From assembly GCF_006476065.1 (NCBI RefSeq), contig NZ_ML636798.1:912906-976905 (forward strand): a DNA stretch of 64,000 nt, written 5' to 3'. Source of the stretch: Cognatiluteimonas lumbrici (GTDB lineage: Bacteria > Pseudomonadota > Gammaproteobacteria > Xanthomonadales > Xanthomonadaceae). A program made the position numbers and the translations under genes. The notes below the pieces were generated by a model. It saw only the letters and a list, made by a program, of their open reading frames with translations, was not told the DNA's origin and searched no databases. Of this stretch, positions 36,401 to 45,043 are shown piece by piece; the first letter of the stretch is position 1, and the number at the start of each line of letters is the position of its first letter.

Positions 36401-36525
36401 GGGAGTGATTGATCCTCCGGACGCATACCCGTCCTTACGGAAAGCGACCCTCCGGAGTGCCTAAGGCCGGTGCCTATTCATGATGCGTCCAGCGCAGCCG
36501 CGACCGCCTCGCAAGCCGAGGGTTC

Positions 36526-37164
36526 TCAAGCGCCGAGGTCACCCTCGCCTCCGATCACCCACAGCTTGGGTTGCTCCAGCACGCGCACCACGAAGGCGTT
36601 GTCGGCCTCGACGCGCTTGCGCAGGTCGGCCCGCGAATAGATGGCGGGATTGATGTCGCGACCGAGCTGTTCGATCAAGGGATGCAGTGCGCCCACGACA
36701 TCGGCGTACGTCAGCTCATCGGAAACCAGGAACAGATCGATGTCGCTCGCGGCCGTGTCGCTGCCCTTCGCCACCGATCCGTAGACGAACGCAACCTTGA
36801 TCCGGCTCGCCAAGGGTGCCAGCGCCCCCTGTAGCGGCGCCACCAGGCCGAACGTCTTGCGGACGATGCCGACCAGTTCGTGGTGGATCGGGCTGTCGGG
36901 ATTTGCGCTGTAACGCTTCTGGTTGCCGAGCTGCTCGGAGACCAGCAGGCCACTGCCGGCGAGCCGTGCGATCTCGCGTTGGACCGCACCGCTGCCGGCA
37001 CCCGTGGCCTGGATCAGTTCGCTGACGCTCAACGCCCGCCCCGGCTGGCAGAACAGCAGCGCCAGCACGCGCTGCTGGGTCCGGGTGAACAGTGCGTCGG
37101 ACAGGCTGGCGCTGGCATAGAGTGCCGCCGCCTCACTGACGCACTTGCCTGCTGTCTTGCCCAT
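36526..37164 (-). CDS. HTH-nucleotidyltransferase fusion (MNT-type)
   Basis: This 212-residue protein has a winged helix-turn-helix (about residues 27-95, FTRTQQRVLALLF and VSELIQATGAGSGAVQREI) and a nucleotidyltransferase domain (about 105-205) with GSVAKGSDTAASDIDLFLV, the GSxxxG-DxD core. The family is used in MNT-HEPN toxin-antitoxin systems and in regulators; no HEPN partner is present here. The ATG at 37164 gives the best length; a GTG 9 nt earlier is possible. Two palindromes overlap its 5' end. Confidence 0.82.
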   Translation of the reverse strand: MGKTAGKCVSEAAALYASASLSDALFTRTQQRVLALLFCQPGRALSVSELIQATGAGSGAVQREIARLAGSGLLVSEQLGNQKRYSANPDSPIHHELVGIVRKTFGLVAPLQGALAPLASRIKVAFVYGSVAKGSDTAASDIDLFLVSDELTYADVVGALHPLIEQLGRDINPAIYSRADLRKRVEADNAFVVRVLEQPKLWVIGGEGDLGA

Positions 37165-37192
37165 ATCGGGCACGATAATGCCCAGAATGGGC
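37159..37192. promoter_or_regulatory. Two palindromic operators at the HTH-nucleotidyltransferase start
   Basis: GCCC-ATATC-GGGC (37159-37171) overlaps the start codon, and GCCCA-GAA-TGGGC (37180-37192) lies just upstream; they sit 21 nt apart, two helical turns. They are probable autoregulatory sites. No Shine-Dalgarno is seen, so the mRNA may be leaderless. Confidence 0.6.
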
Positions 37193-37210
37193 GCAATTCC
37201 CCGGTGCCGC

Positions 37211-37744
37211 TCAGCGCCGCGCTGGCAGGAACCGCGGATTCCGCAGCAGCGCCGCCGAGACCAGCGAGACCAGCACGCTGACCGGGAAGATCTCGACGAA
37301 GGTCATGGGCATGCGGAACATCGGGTTGGCGTACTGGACCTTCAGGGCCTCCATGTCCGCCGCGAGCTTGGCCAGGGCCGCTTCGGTGGCGCCCTCGGCG
37401 CGGGCCTGCTCGAGCATGGCGTTCGAATAGGACGCGATGAAGTCCATGTCGGTGATCGCCAGCACCGCTTCCCAGGCGACTACGTAGAACACGCCGGCGA
37501 TGAAGCTGATCGCCAGGCCCATGCCGATGGCCGGCCAGAACCCGATCACCCCGCCCCGGTCCACGTCGCGGTGGCGCTTGATGCCGACGAACACCGCGCT
37601 GAGCGCGACCAGCATGCCGGCATAGCCGATGACCATGCCCCAGGGCATCGGCGGCATGTCGCCGAAACCGAGGAACGTGGCGAACATGACGGCGGCCACG
37701 ACCAGGCCGGCGATCACGCCGTACTTCACGATGGTGTTGAACAT
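37211..37744 (-). CDS. DUF4199 family membrane protein
   Basis: This 177-residue inner-membrane protein has four helices; a charged loop (about 105-140, ARAEGATEAALAKLAADME) lies between the third and fourth. The opening IVKYGVIAGLVVAAVMFAT and the last helix FPVSVLVSLVSAALLR match DUF4199. Function is unknown. GGGGGAGCTCC lies just before the start and contains GGAG. Confidence 0.82.
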   Translation of the reverse strand: MFNTIVKYGVIAGLVVAAVMFATFLGFGDMPPMPWGMVIGYAGMLVALSAVFVGIKRHRDVDRGGVIGFWPAIGMGLAISFIAGVFYVVAWEAVLAITDMDFIASYSNAMLEQARAEGATEAALAKLAADMEALKVQYANPMFRMPMTFVEIFPVSVLVSLVSAALLRNPRFLPARR

Positions 37745-37790
37745 GGAGCTCCCCCTTTTGCGGTCAATCTGATCCCCGCCTGCGGCCCCG

Positions 37791-38387
37791 TCAAGCGCGC
37801 ACGGGTGGCCGCCCGTCGAACCACGGCAGCATCGCCTGGATCAACGGCCCGATCAGCAACACGTAAGCCACCGTGCCGAGGCCCAGGGTACCGCCGAGCA
37901 GGAAGCCCGTGACCAGCACGCTGCCTTCGATCAGCGTGCGCACCAGGCGCACCGAACGGCCTGTCCTGCGCACCAGGCCGGTCATCAGCCCGTCGCGCGG
38001 GCCGGGGTCGAGATGTGCGCCCAGATAGGCCGCCGTCGCCGCGCCATTGAGCACGATCCCACCCGCCAGCAAAGCCGCCCGCAGCGCGAGCGGCGCATCG
38101 AGCAGGCGATCGCCGATCCAGCCGTTGACGAGGTCGAACACCAGCCCGATCACCACCGCATTGCACAAAGTGCCGAAGCCCGGCTTCTGTCGCAGCGGGA
38201 TCCAGACCAGCAGGACCACGCAGCTCACCGCGATGGTGACGCGACCCATCGGCCAGCCGCCCTGCAGCGAAAGCCCCTGGTGCAGCACGTCCCACGGCAT
38301 CAGGCCCAGACCGGACCGCAGCATCATCACCATGGACACGCCGTAGGCGATCAATCCAAGGAACAGCTTGAGCAGGCGGGAGGGCAC
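37791..38387 (-). CDS. YczE/YitT-like membrane protein
   Basis: This 198-residue protein has about five or six helices and the pattern LIAYGVSMVMMLRSGLGLMPWDVLHQGLS seen in YczE proteins, followed by VVIGLVFDLVNGWIGDRLL and DGLMTGLVRRTGRSVRLVR. Function is unknown. The start is GTG at 38387, 2 nt after the stop of the SRAP pseudogene, so it was probably co-translated with that gene. Confidence 0.78.
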   Translation of the reverse strand: MPSRLLKLFLGLIAYGVSMVMMLRSGLGLMPWDVLHQGLSLQGGWPMGRVTIAVSCVVLLVWIPLRQKPGFGTLCNAVVIGLVFDLVNGWIGDRLLDAPLALRAALLAGGIVLNGAATAAYLGAHLDPGPRDGLMTGLVRRTGRSVRLVRTLIEGSVLVTGFLLGGTLGLGTVAYVLLIGPLIQAMLPWFDGRPPVRA

Positions 38388-38389
38388 GC

Positions 38390-39297
38390 TCAGGCTGCCA
38401 TTCGGTGCTCGTAGTACGGGTGCCGCCGGTCGTCGAAGATCGCGTAAAGCGCCGCGAGGTTGCCCGGCTCCGGGTTCAGCCAGGCGTCGATGTGCTCGGG
38501 CTTGATGTTGATGACGGTGCGGTCGTGGCCGGCGGCGGCGACCTCGGGTTCGGGCTCGTCGGTGATGGCGGCGAACGACAGCAGCTCCGGCTCGCCCGCG
38601 CCACTGGTCCAGCGCGACCACAGGCAGGCGATCAGCATCTCCGAACCGTCGCGCGGGGCGAACTCGAGGATGACGTTTTCTTCCTGCTCGCCCTCGCCCA
38701 GCTCGCGGCCCTCCATCCGGTGGCGCGACACGTTCTCGTAGAAGCGCGAGGCGACCATCAGCCCGTGGGTCAGGCCGAACGCGTCCTTCCAGAACCCCTC
38801 GAGGTTGTCGCGGCGGGCGTTGTAGGTGCCCGGGAACTTGCGGTCGAAGAACGCCGGCTTGCCCGCCGGCCGGCACTGGTAGCGCATCGGCTTGACCACC
38901 CGGCGGCCGCCTTCCCACACCAGCACCGGCGCATGCATGCCGGGGAAGATGCGGCTGTCGCGCGGCTCGGGGCGGGTGCGACGCAGGTCCGCGAGCTTGC
39001 CCAGCGCCCAGTCGATCTTCGAGGTGGCGATCCGCCGGTCCTCCAGCGCCTTCTTCGTGGTCTTCGTCTGTAGGGTGCGCCCGCCTCGGCGTCATGCGCG
39101 TCGATCAGCGCCTTGATCTCGCGCTCCCAGTCGCTGGCCGGGACCATGAACGCGGCGTCCATGCCCTTGGGGATCTTGGCGCCGCTGCCGTGGGCGCGGT
39201 CGATGTACAGGCGCACGAAGGTGGCGATGTCGATGTCGGCGCCGAAGGCGCGGACGTAGCGCTGGTAGCTGGCTTCTATTTGGGCGGAGTAGCACAT
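38390..39297 (-). pseudogene. SOS response-associated peptidase (YedK/HMCES), frameshifted
   Basis: The first reading frame starts MCYSAQIEASYQRYVRAFGAD, with catalytic Cys2, and runs to about 39085. The second begins at TLQTKTTKKALEDRRIA (about 39080) and continues to PYYEHRMAA, with the family motifs PMRYQCRP, FPGTYNARRDNLEGFW, NVSRHRMEG and AAGHDRTVINIK. The two frames differ by a single-base change (a one-base loss restores them) near 39085, and some coil residues usual in the family seem missing. SRAP proteins shield abasic DNA by a Cys2 crosslink. This copy would not make a full protein unless the shift is a sequence error or is programmed. Confidence 0.8.
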
Positions 39298-39429
39298 GGG
39301 GGTCAGCCTACCGAGGCCGCAAGCGACAGGAAACGATGCTTCGCGCTACCAGTTACTTTCGCGCATGCGCGTATTGCTTTATGCACGACATTGGGTTACT
39401 ATGCTGGAAACCGGCTAGGAGCATCCCCT

Positions 39430-40098
39430 ATGGCGTTCAGAGCAGACGAAGCGGCACGACTCGGGTATGAGCATGCCGAGGCGTATCTCGTGCCCAGCCC
39501 CCGGGACGTCAGCGAGCCGACCAGGGCTCGAGCTAAAGAAGTGCTTCTGGACCTCGTTGACGAACTCGGCCCCGTGGTCGATGCCTATCCCAGTTGGCAT
39601 CCGTTGGTGACGCATCATGACAGCCGCACCCCGGTTACAACCCCCACCGACAGATGTGGATACCAGGGGCTTGATCACACCATTTGCTTCGCGAACGGAT
39701 TCGTTACATGCCCATATGGCGATGGGCAAGAAGTGATCGACTCTGTCGCTACGCTCCCGCATAGCAGCATTGCGGAAATTACTGCCGAACGATTGGATGT
39801 CACCTTCTACAACGAAGCCGCAACAAGCATTCTCGTCAGGTGCAACTGGCAGAGGCCGTTGGAGGCTGGCGGCCTGATTCCTTTGGCGCTTGCCGTTCCT
39901 CTGATTCTGGAAAAGGAACTACCCTGTTGGCGCTGGTCGGAGGTCGCAGAAACGTGGGAAACAATGCGCCCGTATCTTATTGGCAGGCCCCACGGGAGCC
40001 GGTCTTCACTGTTCGTAAGTCAGGAGACCGGGCAAGCAATCAAGAAGTTGTGGAACGCACTGATCTACACGGGAATGTTCGGCCCGATCAAAGTTTAA
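39430..40098 (+). CDS. Hypothetical protein beside the restriction island
   Basis: This 222-residue protein is not recognised. It has no signal peptide or helix. A motif with Cys/His pairs (RCGYQGLDHTICFANGFVTCPYG) could bind a metal. Composition is clearly lower in GC than the neighbours, suggesting transfer with the hsd operon. The ATG at 39430 is preceded by AGGAG at a spacing of 8 nt. It converges on the small TM gene and hsdR. Confidence 0.65.
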   Translation: MAFRADEAARLGYEHAEAYLVPSPRDVSEPTRARAKEVLLDLVDELGPVVDAYPSWHPLVTHHDSRTPVTTPTDRCGYQGLDHTICFANGFVTCPYGDGQEVIDSVATLPHSSIAEITAERLDVTFYNEAATSILVRCNWQRPLEAGGLIPLALAVPLILEKELPCWRWSEVAETWETMRPYLIGRPHGSRSSLFVSQETGQAIKKLWNALIYTGMFGPIKV

Positions 40099-40147
40099 AA
40101 CGGGCGCTATCGAGCGCCCATCTCCGCTAGATAGCCGCGAGCTGAGC

Positions 40148-40357
40148 TCAACGATCCCCGGGGGAGTCATTGGAGGTTGAGCGCGAAGCGAAACGTGCGC
40201 CGACGTACCCTGACGTGCCGAGTACAGTTCCAACGATGATGATGATTAAGAAGGAAGAGTCGTGCATACCGAGGTCACCGGTCAGACCGAAAACCGCAGC
40301 AACCCCGACCACCCCGTAGCCGCAGAACCTCAACCACTCCTTTACCTTTGCAGACAT
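40148..40357 (-). CDS. Small two-helix membrane protein
   Basis: This 69-residue protein has two hydrophobic segments (GYGVVGVAAVFGL and FLIIIIVGTVLGTSGYVGA) with short charged ends. The ATG at 40357 has GGGGAG upstream; a start at 40456 would add 33 residues of unlikely leader. Function is unknown. The low GC fits the island. It lies downstream of hsdR in the same direction, with 263 nt between that hold no recognised feature. Confidence 0.55.
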   Translation of the reverse strand: MSAKVKEWLRFCGYGVVGVAAVFGLTGDLGMHDSSFLIIIIVGTVLGTSGYVGARFASRSTSNDSPGDR

Positions 40358-40620
40358 TGGACCGCTCCCCGTTATGTAAAGCGGAGCATACACCTGAGCA
40401 GCCACCTCACTTAGAGGTCGGCCTTCCTCTCTCCAAGCGTTCGACCCTCTCGCCATCTTCGAGGGAAAGGAGCAGGTCGACGAGGTGTTCCATAGTCGCG
40501 CGTAGGAGGCCCATGCCCGCGGAACAGTGCGTAGCTGAGAGTTCCGAGCAACCCTTCGATGGTCACGTGCAGCTCATCGCACTCAGCCGGCAGCAGTGTC
40601 GATGATTTGAGGGGAGTTGT

Positions 40621-43600
40621 TCACGGCAATCCCTGCCCCTGTTCTTCCTTTTCCAAGCCCGGCAGGCGAAGGCGCTCAAAGATTTCGAACGCCAAATGCT
40701 CACTGGCCGCGGATCGGAACTGCCGGTCCGTCATCACCCGCGAGAAGATCTCCTCGTTCCCGTCCATTCGCTCGATGAACAGCTCATCCAGCACGCGCTC
40801 GAGGTACGCGGTGAAGTCGGTGAGGTTGTTGGCCTTCGCCGCTTCCTGGATGGTCTCGCTCGCCTCGGCCGATACCCGGATCTGGTCGAAGAACAGCTGA
40901 TCGGCCTCGGTGAAGTCAGTGCCGAATCGCTCGTTGAGCTTCTCCACGAGACTGGACAGCGCGACATCCTGGTCCGCCACTGCTGCGGTGCCGACGTCGG
41001 TCGGTCCCTTCAGGGGGTAGGCCTCACCCTTGCCCAGGTCGATCGACCCATCGGTGATCTGCTGCATCCGGAAGTAGCGCAGGCTGACCTCGTCCTCAAG
41101 TACGAACGGGCCGCCGTCGTCGACAGGAGGCAGCTTGGCAATCAGGTTGCGCACGAAGGCGTACAGCTTCTCCAGGTCACTGTCCTGGTAGGGAATGATC
41201 TGCGACAGGAACGCGTACAGGTTGCGGTACGCCGTCAGCAGGCCGCGGAACTCCTCGCGCTCCTTCTCATCCTTTTGCCGGAAGCCCTCGACCACCGTGT
41301 CCAACACCGCGTTCATCTGCTTGTGGTCGTTGCCCGTCGGCTCGCGGCGCGGACGGTACCAGGCCTGGGCAAACTGATCGACGTCGGACTGGGTGAAGAT
41401 GGCCGGCGCCAGCAGCTTGTGCTGCAAGGCCGACAGCTTGTGCGGATCGGCGTTCTCGCCGATGGGCGTGCTTTCGTAGTAAGGCTTGAAGGCCTTGTGA
41501 ATGTCCTCTTCCTTGTTGACGAAGTCGAGGACGAAGGTGCGTTTCTTCCCCGGCGCCATCCGGTTGAGCCGCGACAGCGTCTGCACCGCCTGCACGCCGG
41601 CCAGTTTCTTGACCACGTACATGGTCTGCAGCAATGGCTGGTCGAAGCCGGTCTGGTACTTCTCGGCCACCAGCAATACGCGGTAGTCGTCGCGCTCGAA
41701 GGCCTCCGGCAGCTCGCTTTCGGCGAGGCCGTCGTTCATCGCCACCTCGGTGTACGAGGCACCCGGATCGTCCGGATCCTCCACCGTGCCGGAGAACGCC
41801 ACCAGCGAGCGGATGCCGTCGTACCGGTTCTCCTTGATGTAGCGATCGAAGGCCAGCTTGTACTTCACTGCCGCCAGCCGCGAACCGGTCACCACCATTG
41901 CCTTGGCGCGGCCGCCCAGCTCGTGCAGCACGTGCAGGCGGAAGTGCTCGACGATCACCGACACCACCTGCTCGATGTTGACCGGGTGCAGCTCCATGTA
42001 CCGGGTCAGCGCCTTGGCCGCCTGCTTGCGTGGAACCTCCGGGTCGTTCTCCACCTGTTTGATCAGCCCGAAAAAGCGCTTGTAGGTGGTGTAGTTCTCC
42101 AGCACGTCCATGATGAAGCCTTCCTCGATGGCCTGACGCATGGAGTACTCGTGGAACGGCGACTCGCCGCTCGGCCCCGGTTCGTCGAACAGCACCTTGG
42201 TCTTGAACTTTGGCGTGGCGGTGAAGGCAAAAAAGCTCAGGTTGGGCTGGCGTGCGCGTTGCTTCGCGTCACGCAGGATTGCCGCACGGGCCGCCTCGTC
42301 CAGGTCCTCGTCCTCCTCGTCCGAAAGCTGCGCGGCCACCGCCGCCTCGATGCCGTCGCGATTGAGCATGCCGCGCAGGGCCATCGCGGTTTCCCCGCTC
42401 TGCGACGAGTGCGCCTCATCCACGATCACCGCGAAGCGCTTGCCGGCGGTGTCGATCTTCACGTCTTCGCCGGCCTGCTCCAGGCGCTGCAAGGCTCGGG
42501 CGATGAAGGGGAACTTCTGGATCGTGCTGATGACGATCGGCGTGCCGGTGGAGAGCGCACGGGCAAGCTGTCGGGTGTCCTCGTCAATCTTCTCCACCAC
42601 GCCGGTCTTGTGCTCGAACTGGTAGATGGTGTTCTGCAACTGCTGGTCGAGCACCCGGCGGTCGGTGACCACCACCACCGAATGGAATACCTTGTCGTCC
42701 CTGGCGTCGTGCAGGCTGGCGAGCCGGTGCGCCAGCCAGGCGATGGAGTTGGACTTGCCGGAGCCGGCCGAGTGCTGGACCAGGTAGTTGTGGCCGGAAC
42801 CGTGTGCCTGTGCATGGCCCACCAATCGACGCACCGCGTCGAGCTGGTGATAGCGCGGGAAGATCATCGTCTCCTTGCGGATCGTGCGCACGCCCTTGTC
42901 GGACTTCACCTGGCGCTCCTTTACCTCCAGGTGCATGAAGCGCTGCAGGATGTCGAGCAGGCTGTCGGCGGCCAGCACCTCGTCCCACAAGTAGTGGGTC
43001 TTCCAGTTGCCTTCCACCGGCGGATTGCCGGCACCGTGGTTGTAGCCGCGATTGAACGGCAGGAACACCGTGTCCCTGCCCTTGAGCCGGGTGGTCATCC
43101 ACGCCTCGTCCGGGTCCACGGCGAAATGCACCAGCGCCCGCTGCTTGAACGCGAACAGCCGGTCGCGCTCGTCGCGGTCGTGCTGGTACTGGTGGATGGC
43201 GTGGCTGGCGCGCTGGCCGGTCAGCGGGTTCTTCAGCTCCACCGTGGCCACCGGCAGGCCGTTCACGGCCAGGGTGACATCGATGATGCAGCGCCGCGGC
43301 TTGCCGTCCGGGCGCTTGAGCACAGAGATGAAGGCGACCTGCCGGGTGATGGTGAGGCGGTTGTGCGCGTACTTCGCCGCTGCCTCCGGGTTCATGCCCG
43401 AGTTGGGGCGGAAGTACGCCAAATGGAGCGTCTTGCCGTAGCACTTGAAGCCGTGGCGCAGCACGTGCAATGTGCCCTTGGTCTCCAGCTCCTTGACCAG
43501 CGCATCCAGAACCGTGGCCTCGGTCCGGGCGCCTAGCAGGCCTTCCAGGTGCTCCCAGCGCGCGGGCTGGCTGTCGCGGATGAAGCCGATGACGTCGACC

Positions 43601-43716
43601 GGGAACAGCGCCATCGCTTCGTCGAAGTCAGTGGCAGCACGCTTCTGGTAGCCGCCAGCGCCCAGCAGCCCGGCCTCGATGGCGGTTTCGAAGGCGTATT
43701 CGGTATGGCCGGGCAT
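40621..43716 (-). CDS. hsdR: Type I restriction enzyme R subunit
   Basis: This 1031-residue subunit moves DNA with an ATP-driven motor and cuts it far from the recognition site. The nuclease region (about 110-190) has IDVTLAVNGLPVATVELKN, the D-ELK pattern. The motor has Walker A HSAGSGKSN, DEAHSS, and the FTATPKF motif III, followed by ALTRYMELHP and the helicase C-domain VVTGSRLAAVKYK and ARDDYRVLLVAEKYQTGFDQP. The ATG at 43716 (protein MPGHTEYAFE) is typical of HsdR. It lies 10 nt after hsdS. It is intact, so the system should be active. Confidence 0.93.
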   Translation of the reverse strand: MPGHTEYAFETAIEAGLLGAGGYQKRAATDFDEAMALFPVDVIGFIRDSQPARWEHLEGLLGARTEATVLDALVKELETKGTLHVLRHGFKCYGKTLHLAYFRPNSGMNPEAAAKYAHNRLTITRQVAFISVLKRPDGKPRRCIIDVTLAVNGLPVATVELKNPLTGQRASHAIHQYQHDRDERDRLFAFKQRALVHFAVDPDEAWMTTRLKGRDTVFLPFNRGYNHGAGNPPVEGNWKTHYLWDEVLAADSLLDILQRFMHLEVKERQVKSDKGVRTIRKETMIFPRYHQLDAVRRLVGHAQAHGSGHNYLVQHSAGSGKSNSIAWLAHRLASLHDARDDKVFHSVVVVTDRRVLDQQLQNTIYQFEHKTGVVEKIDEDTRQLARALSTGTPIVISTIQKFPFIARALQRLEQAGEDVKIDTAGKRFAVIVDEAHSSQSGETAMALRGMLNRDGIEAAVAAQLSDEEDEDLDEAARAAILRDAKQRARQPNLSFFAFTATPKFKTKVLFDEPGPSGESPFHEYSMRQAIEEGFIMDVLENYTTYKRFFGLIKQVENDPEVPRKQAAKALTRYMELHPVNIEQVVSVIVEHFRLHVLHELGGRAKAMVVTGSRLAAVKYKLAFDRYIKENRYDGIRSLVAFSGTVEDPDDPGASYTEVAMNDGLAESELPEAFERDDYRVLLVAEKYQTGFDQPLLQTMYVVKKLAGVQAVQTLSRLNRMAPGKKRTFVLDFVNKEEDIHKAFKPYYESTPIGENADPHKLSALQHKLLAPAIFTQSDVDQFAQAWYRPRREPTGNDHKQMNAVLDTVVEGFRQKDEKEREEFRGLLTAYRNLYAFLSQIIPYQDSDLEKLYAFVRNLIAKLPPVDDGGPFVLEDEVSLRYFRMQQITDGSIDLGKGEAYPLKGPTDVGTAAVADQDVALSSLVEKLNERFGTDFTEADQLFFDQIRVSAEASETIQEAAKANNLTDFTAYLERVLDELFIERMDGNEEIFSRVMTDRQFRSAASEHLAFEIFERLRLPGLEKEEQGQGLP

Positions 43717-43726
43717 GCGGATTCCC

Positions 43727-45043
43727 CTATCCGTTGAGTTCCGGGACTTGGCCGGTGACGGCGGCGGTAATGAGTGAAGTCCTGTAGGAGCGCAATGTTT
43801 CCGTCGATTCACTTACCTTCGCGTGCACTGCGTCCAGATCATTCAAGGCTGCAAAAACATACTTCGAAATCTGCTGCTGCTCATCCACACCGGGAAGGCA
43901 GATTCTCAACCCGGCCGCAATTCCCTGGTAGATGGTCTTATGGGTCGATCCGTTAGTGCTCAGCTCGAACTCGTCCGTCATTGCCCTGAAAAGAAGTAGC
44001 AAATACTCAGGTGTCAGATTTGGACCGCAAACCCAGTTCCAGAAGTCCTGACTGGTTGCCATGGGAACCGGCATGATCCCTGAGAACCCTACGGAAGCCG
44101 TACGGGACAGGATCACCGTGCCCACCGGGAGGAGTTCAGCCGCCGAGTTGGCCAAGCCCAGCTCGCTGATTCGTTCTGACGTTTCTCCCAGATACCAGCG
44201 CCTGCCATCACGAATCTGCCACACGTCGGCCAGCGTGAACCACGGAATAGTGCACTCATCCCAATACTCGGGAACTGACCTCGATGGCGTATGGCCGGTC
44301 TTCATCATGGCGAAGCGCCGAATGTTCCCTGATTGCCAATGTGCAGGAATTTGCTCGACCCAATCGAGGCCCGATGGCTTCATCGGAACATCCGGGTTCA
44401 AGCCTTGGGTGACGGCACGGGTGATCAGGGCCTGACGCTTCTCGGCCAGCCGCTCCAGCAGCACCTGCTTCTTCTCGATCAGGGCATCGATGCGCGCGGT
44501 CTTCTCGTCCAGGAAGCGGGCGATGCGTTGCTGGACTTCGATCGGAGGAACAGCCACCAAGGCATTCTTGAGTGGGTACTGGCCAAGACCGAACCTTGTG
44601 ACGCCATTTGAGCCCAGTTTGAACTGGTCGTTCAGCGCCGCTGAGCGGCATAGCCATGCGAGATAACCACCATCCAGTTCCGGACCCGGGTCCAGAATCG
44701 ACAGGTGGTATCCGCACACTACGCCCGGCATGTCCTCAGCAACGAAAGCAGGTACACCAATGTCCTGCCAACTCTCACTGTCTTTCGTCAACAGAACCTG
44801 TCCAGATTTCAGAGAGAATCTGGCCAGCTCCGCATCGGACGCGGAGCCTTCCATGAAGTCCATGTCCGACGTAATGCGGTCGTTGTAATAGACATCAGTG
44901 TAATTGCATAGCCGTACTGGTACCTCGCCCTCTGAGATCACCTTGTCGACGTTGCTGTTTCTAACTTCGGCGAAGAACTTGAGCCGCTCTATCCGCCAAC
45001 CAACAGGCAATCTTCCATAGGAATTGGCCGGATCAAAGCTCAT
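43727..45043 (-). CDS. hsdS: Type I restriction system specificity subunit S
   Basis: This 438-residue protein reads the target DNA. It has two target-recognition domains (about 1-160 and 215-390) with conserved helices after each: LARFLDEKTARIDALIEKKQVLLERLAEKRQALITRAV between them and LRSYRTSLITAAVTGQV at the end. The recognition sequence cannot be predicted. It overlaps the rhuM stop by 4 nt. Confidence 0.93.
   Translation of the reverse strand: MSFDPANSYGRLPVGWRIERLKFFAEVRNSNVDKVISEGEVPVRLCNYTDVYYNDRITSDMDFMEGSASDAELARFSLKSGQVLLTKDSESWQDIGVPAFVAEDMPGVVCGYHLSILDPGPELDGGYLAWLCRSAALNDQFKLGSNGVTRFGLGQYPLKNALVAVPPIEVQQRIARFLDEKTARIDALIEKKQVLLERLAEKRQALITRAVTQGLNPDVPMKPSGLDWVEQIPAHWQSGNIRRFAMMKTGHTPSRSVPEYWDECTIPWFTLADVWQIRDGRRWYLGETSERISELGLANSAAELLPVGTVILSRTASVGFSGIMPVPMATSQDFWNWVCGPNLTPEYLLLLFRAMTDEFELSTNGSTHKTIYQGIAAGLRICLPGVDEQQQISKYVFAALNDLDAVHAKVSESTETLRSYRTSLITAAVTGQVPELNG

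Noticed and set aside
37171-37173. GTG start of the HTH-nucleotidyltransferase
   Set aside because: The ATG 9 nt downstream is simpler; neither has a clear ribosome binding site, so the choice is only a preference.
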